A stretch of DNA of 64,000 bases from assembly GCA_039583875.1 (NCBI GenBank), contig CM077149.1, positions 24,751,194 through 24,815,193 of the forward strand, given 5' to 3'. The translations under genes and the position numbers were made by a program. The DNA comes from Platanthera guangdongensis. Its lineage: Eukaryota > Streptophyta > Magnoliopsida > Asparagales > Orchidaceae. Of this stretch, positions 32,178-43,174 are shown piece by piece; within the stretch, counting starts at the first letter, position 1; the number at the start of each line of letters is the position of its first letter. The notes beneath the pieces were generated by a model that was given only the letters and a program-made list of their open reading frames with translations, was not told where the DNA came from and made no database searches.

Positions 32178-33747
32178 TGATGTTATAGATCACGGCAGTG
32201 AACCGGTCGTACAAGTAATTTAAATGGGGGTTTTCCCAAGTATCGATCTCACAAGGAACAAAGTAAGGTGGAGTTAATTTCGAGGAGGACTTGAGATTGA
32301 AGTCCTCAGGTCGGAGCTAACTAAGGGGAGGTTTTGATATTGCGGAAACAGAAAATAAAATGCTAACAACTACTCCTATGCAACGCCGCTATGCGATGCT
32401 TCGCCAGGCGGGATGGAAGACTAGTCGGGCTGCTATGCACCGAATCGCTAGGCGGATGGAAGAGTACGCTCGCGGATGAGGTGGTGAGAATGGCGGAATG
32501 AGGGTCGTAAGCACCTCTTCGCTACGCACGCCACTAGCAATTGCTAGTGCGGCAAGGGTGGATGGTGGTGGATGGATATATGGCGCAACTCAAGCTAAAA
32601 TAACGAAAACATACAATCACATAGACATAATTGTACACAACGTTTACAAAGTAAGAATACTTCATCAATATAAATAAAGTTAAACACCAATATTCAACAA
32701 GAAAGCAAGTACAAGTCAAGAGATCGACCGAATCCGAAGTCTTGCTGAGGATTCACGGTTGGAATCGTCGGGTTGTCATTCCGCATCTAAGCTCGGTCCT
32801 CAACTGCTTCCGGGATAGAGAAGGGCTGTCACCACCTTCCAATGGCCCGTTTTCTTCGTCTCACGATAGCAGACGGAGTTTGCTAGCTTTCCTTTGCTTG
32901 ATGGCTATGGCGTCAAAACTCTACTTGAAGCTCACGGATGAAGGAGAAGGCCGAGAGGAATCTCCTGCTTGGATTTGGCGGTGAAAGCTTGCCCGGAGCA
33001 CCTCCCTATGGAAGATGAAGGGGAACGGTGGAGAAGGAGGAAAACGGCGGAGGAAATGGGCGATCTGCAGATCTTTTTTGGATTAGGGCGAGACCTGCAC
33101 TATTTATACAAAAGCAGAAATGAACAATGCGCACGATCACAGGCGCACGACCAGTGGTCATGCGCACTATGTCCTATGCTCGTGCGCACTGGCATGGAAT
33201 ATCAGGAAGAAGAACTGGGATACTGCGCACGAGGAGTGGCGCACGACCAGTGGTCGTGCGAACTAAGTCCAATGATCGTGCGATTACCAAGATAGGACTC
33301 CAGAAAAGAGGAATCAATGCACACGATCAGTGGCGCACGACCAGTGGTCGTGCGCAATATGTCCAGTGATCGTGCGCTTACCCCAGGCTGATTCTGGAAA
33401 ATGAAGAGTAGTGCGCACGATCGGGGGCGCACGACCAGTGGTCGTGCGCATTGAATCCCATGATCGTGCGCAGTATTCCTATTTCACCACCATCCCGGAA
33501 CACGCACACGACCCCTGTACTGAAAGGAAAAACCAATCACTAATCTGTACAGACATTCCAGACTATCACAAAAAGGGAGTACAGACTAAAAGAATAACAC
33601 AAAACACAACCACGGGCATAAATGTGCACTTCCTATGGAAATAAAGACAGGATGAAATATATATGATAATGAACTAAAAGTGAAGTGCAACCATATGAAA
33701 ACTAGCCCAGATGAGTCCGAAAATAGGTATATAAAGTGGACTCATCA
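32178..33747 (-). repeat. E2 5' LTR
   Basis: 1,570 bases, TGATG...CATCA, nearly identical to 27411-28984. Hairpin array at 33470-33128 and TATAAATAG at 33108-33100 on minus. Confidence 0.94.
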
Positions 33748-34734
33748 CTTATCAATACAAGGAAGCTGAACAAAGAAATTCAACTTTTGTAAAGAAGGAG
33801 AAGAGCATAGCTTTCCAAGCAAAAAAAAGCAGAAGTCCTTCTAGAGAATGAAGATCTTATGGGTCTTTTGGCTAAGAAATTCTACAAGATGTCCAGGAAG
33901 GACATCAGAAATTGATTTTCCATAGACAATGACAAACCAAGGTATGATAAAACACCAACTAAAGAAATTGTTTATTATGTTTGCAAGAAAGTAGGACATA
34001 TTTTTCCAGATTGTCCTGAAAATCAAAAGAAGGGCAATAAGAAGGAGAAAGACTCGAAAAAGTATACAAGCAAACCTTCTAGACATAGAAAGAAGGAGAG
34101 ACGCTTTGTAGCTGAAACTTGGAGTGAAACAGAATCTGAATCTTCATCCAGTTCAAGTGAGGATGAAGAGGAATCAAAAGCTAAAGAAGTATGCTTGATA
34201 GAAATCAATGCAACATGCAGGAATTCAGATTTTGAATCTGAATCAAAAGAAGATCAGGTAATCTCAACCTTTGAATTTATCTCAGATCAATTTAAAGTAC
34301 ATCTTAAATTGCTATGTAATGATTTGATAAAATCTGAGTAGGGAAAAAAACATCTCAGAGATAAGTTAACAAACTTTAATAATTTATCCACAAAAAATGT
34401 GAAAGTTAAAGAAGATTTGAAAAATCTTAAGGAACGATTAATTTCACTAGAACACAAATTATCTGAGGCAAAGCAGTTTGAAGAATCCCTTAATGGGAGA
34501 AGCATCAAACTGATGAATATCACAAGCACAGTCAATGCAAAACTAAATGACAAACTAGGCTTGGGAGCTTCATCGAGTCAACCTCATATTTTACAGAAAA
34601 TTATTTTAACAATACCTATAAAATTCATTTCTGCCAAAGGAAAAGAGAAACTACAAGACTTAGATAAAGTTACAGAAGTTTTACAAAAATCAAATCGAAA
34701 TCAAAATTTTCATAAAACTTATTTTCAACAAAAT

Positions 34735-34945
34735 TCGTCGAACCGATATCAACGAAATAATTTTATTCATCGAATAGAGCTCGAGGAACTATGAACACAG
34801 GAAATGGTGGTCGACGAAAACAAATTGTTTCGTCGAACTGCGATCGAAGAATGTGGAACACAGAAAATGAACATTATTTTTCTGTGAATGGAGCTTGACG
34901 AACTCACTTCCATTCATCAAACTCAGCACGACGAACTCAATATAA
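34735..34945. repeat. TTCGTCGAAC motif inside CopA gag linker
   Basis: Degenerate units (ATTCGTCGAACCGATATCAA, TTTCGTCGAACTGCGATCGA, GAGCTTGACGAACTCA) lie between the zinc knuckle and the protease, as in CopM. The motif is the same as in the CopA U3 array. Confidence 0.75.
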
Positions 34946-35156
34946 TTTGTCGAATCCAAATTTTCAAAATAGAAATTTTAATCAAACACAAAGATTTATT
35001 AATCCTTTTACTCAGTGGATAATCCCTCCTAGGAGATATCATCCACTTGGTTATAAGGATCAACCTGAATTTTCTTATATTTTAAATTATTATGTCAAGA
35101 AACTAGGACACTGGGTAACCTGGGTCAAAAACACCTAATTTGTTTAAATGCAGGAA

Positions 35157-35760
35157 AAGAACTATCCTACCACAGAGGAATAGTGGTATTTGGATACTGG
35201 ATATTCAAAACATATGACAGGAACAAAGGTCAATTTAAAAGATTTTAAAGCAAAGCTTGGACCTAAAGTCATCTTTGGAGACCCCAACTGTGGACAGACA
35301 GAAGGCTATGATAATGTCAAGGTTGGAGCAGTTACCTTCAGGAAGGTAGCGTATATGAAAGGTCTTAAGCATAACCTTATTTTCATAAGTCAACTATGTG
35401 ATGAAGGTTATCAGGTATCTTTTAATAGGACTTTATGTTCTATTGTATCTCATGATAAAATTATTTTAACTGGAATGAGATAGGGTAATATATATCTAGT
35501 TAATTTCAGCACTGCTACTTCTGAAATTTGTTTATTTAATCAAATAAGTAAAACTAAAAATCTTTGGCATAAAAAAATTAGGACATGTAAACCTTAGAAC
35601 TATAGCTAAATTATGCAAAGACAACCTTATTAGAGGATTACCTTCTGGTTCTTATAAGAAGGAAGGACATTGTAGTGCTTCTCAGTTAGCTAACCACACC
35701 AAAGGTAGTTTTAAATCCATTTCTAAAAGTGATTCACCCAGAATTTTGTATTTGCTACAT
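35157..35760 (+). pseudogene. CopA protease and GAG-pre-integrase
   Basis: After the linker (FTQWIIPPRRYHPLGYKDQP near 35010-35070) the protease signature reads WYLDTGYSKHMTG at about 35184-35222, with DTG in place of the DSG in CopM. A TAG stop (35181-35183) precedes the Trp. The residues GPKVIFGDPNCGQTEGY and MKGLKHNLIFISQLCDEGYQ follow to about 35480, where another in-frame TAG interrupts. GNIYLVNF continues, and after a frameshift near 35575 the GAG-pre-integrase His motif region is degenerate. The fragment belongs to the CopA polyprotein and is clearly dead. Its order and spacing match CopM. Confidence 0.85.
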
Positions 35761-36393
35761 ATAAACCTTTTTGGACCTATTGCAATATAATGTTTGGGAG
35801 GAAAGTTATATACTTTAGTTATTGTAGATGATTTATCTAGATTCACTTGAATGTTCTTTCTTAAAAATAAGTCAAATAACTTTAAATTCCTTAAAGACTT
35901 TTTTAGGAACATTAAGATTGAATACTATACTCAGATTGCATTGATCAGAAGTCATCAAGACACTGAGTTTGAATCTCTTCTAATGAAAGAATTCTGTGAG
36001 AAAGAAAGTATCAAACATTATTTTTCTTCTCCAAGAACTCCTCAACAAAATGGGGTAGCTGAAAGGAAAATTAGAACCCTAATTGAATCTACTGGAACAT
36101 TACTTGCAGATGCTTATTTACACCTATTCTTTTGGGCAGAGGCAGTAAGCACACCAAACTATGTTCTTAACAGAATTGTAATTCATAAACTAAAGGGTAA
36201 GACTCCCTATGAATTACTTACGAATAAGAAACCTAAAGTTAATTATTTTAAAGTTTTTTTGTATATATGTTACATACATAATAATGATAAGAAACAAATA
36301 AGAAAATTCGAAGCCAAAGCTATAATAGGATATTTCTTGGATATTCTCAAGTCAGCAAGGCTTATAGGGTCTTTAATAAATCTACCCATATGA
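35761..36393 (+). pseudogene. CopA integrase core
   Basis: The first catalytic Asp lies in LVIVDDLSRFT (about 35815-35847), followed by a TGA that replaces a conserved Trp (35848). The second catalytic region, normally RSDHGTEF in Copia, reads RSHQDTEFE near 35950, so the key Asp is displaced by His. The third catalytic residue, Glu, is kept in QQNGVAERKIRTL (about 36040-36078). FWAEAVSTPNYVLNRIVIHK and KTPYELLTNKKPKV follow, typical of Copia integrase. The frame closes near 36393. The enzyme would insert cDNA into the genome but this copy cannot. Confidence 0.85.
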
Positions 36394-36601
36394 TAGAAGA
36401 ATCTGTACATGTCTCTTTTGATGAAGCTAACATATTTTACAAGGAGAAGAATGCTTCTAACATAGATTCTTTTCAGTACTAAATCTATGTGAGAAACTGG
36501 ATGAATTAATCCTAACACAAGAGGATACATCACATCCTTCTCAACAGATTGATGATGATGTCAGTAATGAAGAATATTCAGAAATCTATGCTAAAAATAT
36601 T

Positions 36602-38321
36602 GTGGCTAATGAAATTCCACCAGAGGAATTAGCACCACAAATAGTTGAAGAACCAACTCCACCTGTTGACTTTGTCACACATAGAGATCACCCTAGATCT
36701 CAAGTGATTGGAGACATATTAGTTGTTGTTCAAACAAGGAATCAATTGAATCAAGATCAGATGCATGCTTGTTTTATTTCTCAGATTGAACCTCAATCCA
36801 TCAAAGATGCCGAACAAGATCCCCACTGGATCATTACAATGCAAGTGGAACTCACTCAGTTTGAGAGATGCAGAGTTTGGGATTTAGTTCCAAGACCCAA
36901 AGACTATCCAGTCATTAGAACCAAATGAGTCTTTAGGAATAAGTTGGATGCTCACGGAGTTATTGTAAGAAATAAAGCTAGACTGGTAACTCAAGGATAC
37001 TCATAAGTGGAAGACATAGATTATGATCAGACTTTTGCTCATGTTGCAAGATTGGATGCTATCGAGATATTTTTTGCATTTGCAGCATTCAAGAAGTTTA
37101 AAGTATATCAAATGGATGGGAAGAGTGATTTTCTAAACGGAGAGCTCAATAAAGATGTTTATGTTGAACAACCACCAGGTTTTTCTCTCCAACTCACTCT
37201 TCTCATGTCTTTAGACTTAAAAAAGCACTTTGGGATCTTAAACAAGCTCCAAGAGCTTGGTATGAGACCCTTGATAGTTTTTTTTAAAACAATAAATTTA
37301 GTACAGGCATGATAGATAAAAAATTATTTTTCAGAAATCATAAAACAAAAATTTTGCTAGTATAAATATATGTTGACGATATAATTTTTGGTTTTACTGA
37401 TTCCAAACTTTGCAAAAGATTTTCTGACTTAATGCATTTTAAGTTTGAAATGAGTAGCATGGGTGAACTATCCTACTTCCTTGGTTTACAAGTGAAGCAA
37501 ACACCTGATGGTATTTTCATATCCCAATCTAAATATGCTAAGGAGATTATTAAAAGATTTGTGATGTTAGATGCCTCTTATATGAAATCACCTATGCCTT
37601 CTAATGTTGTTGTTGATACTGATGAACATGGAAAACCTGTTGATCAGAAAATATATAGGACTATTATTGAGTCTTTATTATATTTAACAGCCAGTAGATC
37701 AGACATTATGTTTTCCACTTGTATTTGTGCTAGCTTCCAAGTTAACCATTAGGAATCACATCTTATTTTAGTAAAGAGATTTTTAAGATATATAAAGGGT
37801 TGCCATAATCTAGGACTCTGGTATCCTATTGAGTTAGGATTTGAGTTAACTGGATTCTCAGATACTGACTATGTTGGATGCAGAATTGATAGAAAAAACA
37901 CATCAGGAACTTGTCAGTTCCTTGGTGATAGGCTTGTGTCATGGCTTTTCAAAAGGCAAACCTTTGTGTCTACTTCAACTGCTGAGGCTAAATATATTGC
38001 AACAGGAAGTTGTTGTTCATAAATTTTGTGGATTCAAAACCAACTGCTAGATTATGGTTATAATTTAAATAATTCAACCATATTTTATGATAATACACGT
38101 GCAATATCAACTGCAAAGAATCCAGTTCTTCATAGTTGAACTAAGTATATAGAAATTAGGCATCATTTTCTAAGTGATAATGTAGAAAAAAATAAAATTA
38201 ATCTTGTTTTTATTTCTACTAATTTTCAAAGAGCTAATATTTTTACCAAACCTTTATATGAAAGGAAACATCTATTCTTCTTAAATCAGTTAAGAATGAT
38301 AAATAAACAATCATTTATTTA
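36602..38321 (+). pseudogene. CopA reverse transcriptase and RNase H
   Basis: A spacer (36602-36800) leads to the reverse transcriptase. Visible blocks are RNKLDAHGVIVRNKARLV, DQTFAHVARLDAIEIFFAFA, the first Asp motif YQMDGKSDFLNGEL, the catalytic IYVDDIIFG (about 37366-37392) and FEMSSMGELSYFLGLQVKQ. RNase H follows (37660-38321) with GFSDTDYVGC, STAEAKYIATGSCC and IRHHFL. In-frame stops include 36926 (TGA for Trp), 37003 (TAA) and 37750 (TAG), and a short deletion and frameshift lie near 37200-37320. The final residues near 38310 mark the end of pol. The lineage is Copia, probably SIRE, because of the long region after pol and the CopA gag type. Confidence 0.88.
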
Positions 38322-38329
38322 ATTTTTGT

Positions 38330-38709
38330 TCTGAGATCAACAAATTGGACACCTTTTGTCTAACGTAGATTGACAAACTTTGAACTTTTCGTGAAACTTT
38401 CGTCAAATGGAGATTGCAGAACTTCCTTTGAGAAACTTTCGCCGACTGGAGATTGACGGATTAGTTTCTAGTATTTTTCGTTTAACGGAGATCGATGAAT
38501 TATTCCTCTTACGCAAAACTTTTGTCAAACTCCATTCGACGAAATATATTTCTTTTGAGAATTTTTCATCGAATAGAGTTCGATGTTTTGCTTTTCGTCG
38601 GACAGAGTTTGCCTTTTCAACTTATGAAAACTTATATCTAGGTTTTCATCGAACTCTATCCTGCACATTTCCATTTCCTTTCCACTTGATCTCTCTGTTT
38701 TGCAGGACA
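38330..38709 (+). repeat. Degenerate TTCGTCGAAC repeats between CopA pol and ORF3
   Basis: Units like CTTTCGTCAAATGGAGATTG, TTTTCGTCGGACAGAGTTTG and TTCATCGAATAGAGTTCGAT recur every 30-60 bases. They are a decayed form of the same motif as in the U3 array. An open frame crosses the stretch, but its composition is that of the repeat. Confidence 0.7.
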
Positions 38710-41150
38710 ATGGAGATTTCTCAGGCGACTCTCTCTGCAATGAAATTTGATGCTGAATTTGATATTGACATGGATTCCTTCTGTCATTCTGATCAAGTTT
38801 TGCAGTACAATCTGAAATTATTTGAGGATCAAAATTTGAGGAACTTTATGACCACAAGGATCAAACTTCCAATCTCAGAGATAAAATAATGGGTTTATAC
38901 AACAAGGATTCCTGATCAAACAACTATTACAGGATCTATCTCTAGGAATCAGGTTTCACTTACCCCATCTATTTTATATGAAAGTTTTGGATTAGTTAAT
39001 GGAGAAGATGACATAGAATTGTCTAGTTCAAAAATAGATGTTTTGCTTGGTAGAATGGGGCACATTCAATGAAACCCTAACCACTTACTGAAGAAAAACT
39101 TTTCTATTGAATATAAATTCTTAGCTGATGCAGTTGGAATGGTTATTCTGAGCAACTTCTCTGCCCATGATTATGTGACCAGACACCAATTCCACTTGAT
39201 GAGTGCTCTGGTGGACCAGAAAAATTTAAACTGGGGAACAATTTTATTTGATTCAATTAAAAAGAAAATTAATAAGAAGGATGTAAGTTATGGTAGGATT
39301 CTTGGCATTTTCCTACAAACAAAGTGTCCAGAACTTTTGATCTCTTAGTCCATTTTTATCAATGCTTCCAAGAGGCTGACTTCTGCCTTGATTGGAAGAT
39401 GGGAGAGGGTGATCCTTAAGCCATCCAGGGCTACCTCTGTTATGATTACTTCTGAATGCGCAAGTGCTGTTCTAGCCACTCTCTCAACCCAGAAGAGGCT
39501 CCTACTACTCGTAATTCTTCTCCTCTACCATTTCCTCGTCACTCACCTAGACCTTCTACACCATCTACTCTGCAAACAACTTTGGCAGAACAAGTTCCAT
39601 CATCAACTCCACACGATGATTCCAAAGTTCCTTAGTCACCACTACCACCTAATCTCATTGGAGAAATTCCATCCACTTCATTTAATTCAAAATCCCCAAT
39701 TCATCCATGACCACCTACATCTCCACTAATTTCATCTCCTCCTCATTCTCTCTACTACATTCATCTCCACCACATTTAGCTATACCTCATATATCTCAAC
39801 CAAATTCACCAATCCAGGAAGAAATGATTCCAGATGACATCCCCCCTGTCATCCCTTCTACCACTATTCCCCAATCCTTCTATATCATTTCAAACTATAA
39901 TAATAGTTCTCTTCCCTCTTCCTCCATTCTATCCTCTACATCTACTCAGGCTACACCCCAGTTTATGTATTTGGATTTCTCCTCCATTGCTTTTAATCTT
40001 CTTGATTTCATTTCACCCACTGTCAAGAAGCTCTTAGATGATAATTTAGCTCCTATTGTGGCTTCCATAGCTGAACTCTCCTACAGAATTGACTCCCTTC
40101 ACTCTGTCCCTTCTTTTGGGGGCCTAGATTTAGGTCTCCCTGGAACTAGGCTGGGGGTGATGCTTCATGAAGAAATTCCAGTTGAAGCAACATTCTCAGC
40201 CAGAGAAGCAGCAACAGCAGTCTTTGATGTTATTTAGGATACAAAAATGATCAGTTCAGTTGATGAAGTAGATATAGCAGCACCAAAAATAATTACTGTT
40301 GGTGATGTGATTATCCATCTCACAGTCAATTTGCATTCTTTATTATCAGTATTTGATTTACCGCTTGGTTATGTTACCAGTTTACCAAGCTTACCAGTTT
40401 TTGAGGATTTTTTTGAAGCATTAGTATGTTATACTGCTCCTATTGATTCTACTATTTTAGAACAACTGAGATCCAGTCTCCGAATAAAGTCTCCTAGTTC
40501 TAATCTAGTCCCTCTGACTGAAATAACTAATAATATTGTAGATATTACGGGGCAGGCTTGTTCTCCTACCAGTTTTGCATGGGATGAATCCGCTATGCCA
40601 AATCTTGATGATCTCCTTAATGAATATTTGGAAGAGGTAGATGTTGTAGATAATGTTTATACACAGCCAGAAGTTCAGTTAGTTGACTCTACTAAGTTAT
40701 GCAAATAGATAGATGAATTGTATGATCAACCAGCAGAATAATCAAATGATGATACATATTCTGATCATTTAGATGACTCCAGCTCTAAGAAAAGAAAATT
40801 AAAGAAAAATTCTCCAATTAAGTTTGCTCCTCAACCTTCCTTCACTACAGATGTTCCATACCATATTCTACATGGAATTTCTCTCACTCTAGACCATTCA
40901 CACTGGATGTGATATTCCAAGAATGAGCTGAAAAATATGAAGAAAATGAGAAGGTATTCTACTCCTCCAAAGTCTATGAGAGGACCTCGTCCCCTCCTCC
41001 TCCAGCAGTAGGGTCATCTGGTACTATTTGTTCTTCTCAAAAGCATACTTCTCGTCATTATTCAAGATCTTCTCTGGACAGATAGGATAGACCTTCAAGA
41101 TCAAATTCTCACAGCAGCCAGAAACAGTAATCAAGTCAAAGCAGTCAGCA
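38710..41150 (+). pseudogene. CopA ORF3 (3' accessory protein)
   Basis: An ATG at 38710 opens MEISQATLSAMKFDAEFDID. One frame continues to 39348 apart from a TAA (38887) and a TGA (about 39070). It includes a conserved-looking core: FLADAVGMVILSNFSAHDYV, HQFHLMSALVDQKNLNWGTI, LFDSIKKK. After frameshifts a Pro/Ser/Thr-rich part (39480-39960) and an acidic part (39960-40708, LDFISPTVKKLLDDNLAPIV, DNVYTQPEVQLVD) follow, then an Arg/Ser-rich tail up to the 3' LTR. The core resembles the family annotated as putative plant transposon protein, found near retroelements. SIRE-like Copia elements are known to carry an additional ORF here, sometimes called env-like; I see no signal peptide or membrane segments. 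CopB has a related ORF at the same place (46890-47806). Confidence 0.65.
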
Positions 41151-41155
41151 ACATG

Positions 41156-43174
41156 TATAGTCTAGGGTCATAGGTTTATTTTTCTAGAGTTGCTTCCTCA
41201 GAATATTTCCAGAGAAATGTAGTTCGACGAATTAAGGATTTTGTTCGATGAAAGCTGAGCTCAGGTTGACGAACTCTAAGCTTAGTTCGACGAACTCAGA
41301 GTTTTAACTCTAAGTTCAGCTCGACGAACTCTGGGATCCGTTCGATGAATGTTTATCACAACTCAGCAGCTCAGCTCGACAAACTCCAGGCTCCGTTCGA
41401 CGATCTTCATGCTCTGCTCGACGAACTTCTTACTGTGTTCAACAATTTCCTTGCTGTATTCAGGAAATTTTATATTTAGAGGCAGAGTGTCTTTAAAAGG
41501 ATTAATTATTATCAGTTATACTCTGATAATTAATGCTAAATATTCTCAATGAATATAGCCGTTCAAAGCAACATTAATTATGGATTTATCACAGAGTTTA
41601 AATCTAATTAATTCCCAAGGGAAGTTAAAATTCTCAGAGGCTCTTCAAACATTTTAGAATGATTTTAAATTCAAATATTTGAGTTTTTCTCAGAGTTTTA
41701 TATATTCAGATTATTTCTACTTCAAAGAGTTACAAGACTGACAGATACACACACTCTTATAGATCAACACATATCCATTAGACATCTGCTTCAGTCTCTG
41801 TAAGTGCAAGGTCTTCATTAGTCAAATACAAGAAGGCCTACACTCAGAAGAAAAGTCTCCCCTTCTAATCTCAAATCTCTACACAAATCAGGAGGAGCTT
41901 TTTTGCTTCATCATCCAATAAGTGTTCTCAGATACTCTTGAAAGAGAAGACACCATCAAGTTTTAGTTTACTTCCTAAACTGTGTACAGGGTTATAACTC
42001 CCTTCAAAAGTTAACCTCTTGGTTCATAAGTCACCTGATCTAAAGACTTATCTTGGTTTTTGGGCACTTGATCAAAAGCTCAAAGGGTTGCTAGATGTCC
42101 CTTAGAAAATAGATCTTTTTGTGGCAGGGCACCTAATCGAAAACCTATAGTGTATTCCAATCAGGATGGTAGAAGAGTGGACGTACCCAGATTTATTGGG
42201 GAACCACTATAAAAATTCCTTGTGTCATCTGTGTTTGATGCTTTTCTTTTTATTTGTGTGTTGTGATTTTTGATCTGTCTATCTATAATATCTTTACTAC
42301 TCTAAAGGAAGTATAAGTGGATGAGTTCGAAATTACAATAGCCATCCGATTATGGTATGATAATATTTCTGCCGTTCGATCAAACTCAATCATGCTGCAT
42401 TATCTCTCCACATTTTAATAGGGCTCCTAAACCTACTACTAGGTGTCCTAAACCTATTGAAAATACTGCAAGAGATTTAAAACAAAGCCCGCCGGCCCGT
42501 TCTGGAATTTCAGAAATTTTAAAAACATTAAAGCAAAGCCCGCCGGCCCGCCCTAAAAATTCCAGAAATTTTAAACAGCCCGCGATGGACAACAAGACCA
42601 GCAGCCCGCTTCATTTCAAACATTGGGAGGCGATTTTCATATTTAAACCAATACGATACCCACACACACCCGGTGTGGGACTAATATAGGCGGGTGAACA
42701 GTGCTCCGCCACTGTTCACCCGCCTATTATATTTAAAAATATTGGTTTATTTTCAAATTTTTTATTTATTATAAATAATTAAAAACTGGCGGGTGAACAG
42801 TGCTCACGCCACTGTTCACCCGCCAGCTTTAAATTAATTTTTACGTTTTAATTAATTATTATAAATAAAAAGTTTTTTAAACATTTTTTAATTCTAAATT
42901 CATTTAAATTAATTGTTTAATTTTTAATTAATTATTATAAATATCAAATTTATTTTTTTATTAATTTTAAAAAGGAGTTGGTTCGGTACTTTTGCGAAGC
43001 CCGCCGGGGGGCGGGCGAAGCCCCCGTCGCCAGCTGGGTAGTGTGGCGCGTAGCCATCGGCCGGAGGCCCGTGCCTGTCATCGTAGAAAACAAATTAAAA
43101 TTTTTAATATACACTATTCACCCCCCCCCCCCCCCCGAGCCCCTCAGTGTAAAATAGATCTTTTTTTAACTTCA
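41156..43174 (+). repeat. CopA 3' LTR, interrupted
   Basis: It matches 22321-23559 from TGTATAGTC to AACTTCA, but about 780 bases of unrelated sequence lie at 42304-43085. The C run near the end has grown to 17 C from 6 in the 5' LTR. Palindromic array at 41221-41455 and TATA-like TATATTTA at 41471-41478. Confidence 0.9.
42304..43085. repeat. Unknown insert in CopA 3' LTR with duplicated hairpin
   Basis: Absent from the 5' LTR. It contains two copies of AAAGCCCGCCGGCCCG (about 42482 and 42535), two long hairpins with stem GGCGGGTGAACAGTG (42686-42727 and 42786-42826), an AT-rich stretch, and a GC-rich end with GCCCGCCGGGGGGCGGGC (about 42998-43020). No terminal inverted repeats or clear target duplication, and no ORF. 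A non-autonomous element or a captured fragment is possible. Confidence 0.7.

Larger units (their letters stand above)
27411..33747 (-). mobile_element. E2: gag-reduced non-autonomous Athila-like element
   Basis: A 6,337-base insertion with target duplication CTTAT (27406-27410, 33748-33752) in CopA gag. Ends TGATG...CATCA, tRNA-Asp primer site and polypurine tract (TCTGGGGGTG) are as in E1. LTRs of 1,574 and 1,570 bases differ only at scattered positions, so this is the youngest insertion seen. The internal part (about 3.2 kb) lacks a capsid domain and instead has a small zinc-knuckle ORF and a 303-residue acidic ORF. Confidence 0.92.
23655..34794 (+). pseudogene. CopA gag, split by TatX and E2
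   Basis: Three pieces: 23655-23747, 26878-27410 and 33753-34794. The first aligns with CopM gag from residue 1 (QNKEYSITRPPICNLNKFSL), but the start codon reads ACG instead of ATG. The second holds the rest of the capsid (NSINEDIYNSILTGP, KAMNILAQTMSDDIFQKVAE). Two tryptophan positions conserved in CopM have become TGA (27313, 27328). The third holds the zinc-knuckle region near 33990, whose first Cys reads Tyr, then an acidic Ser-rich stretch, a helical segment (LISLEHKLSEAKQFEESLNG) and the start of an Asn/Arg-rich linker. Removing TatX, E2 and one copy of each duplication restores continuity of the alignment to CopM. It cannot make a functional protein. Confidence 0.85.
22321..43174 (+). 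mobile_element. CopA: SIRE-like Ty1/Copia element carrying TatX and E2
   Basis: Order on plus: 5' LTR (22321-23559), tRNA-Met primer site, gag, protease, integrase, reverse transcriptase, RNase H (to 38321), an extra ORF (38710-41150), 3' LTR (41156-43174). TatX interrupts gag at codon 31 and E2 interrupts it again near 27410. Without these two and the LTR insert it is about 10.6 kb. No matching 5-base duplication is seen at the outer ends (CAATA against TTTAC), so the flanks may have been rearranged. Confidence 0.9.

Noticed and set aside
28364..33432. Open frames across the E1/E2 hairpin arrays with repeated peptides such as GARPVVVRT on both strands
   Set aside because: They arise from the palindromic units, appear on both strands alike, and lie in LTRs. 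Composition is repeat-driven.
42998..43085. GC-rich stretch that could be rDNA or organelle DNA
   Set aside because: I cannot match it to any rRNA or organelle gene by eye, and it lies inside a small insert with hairpins. Left as unknown.
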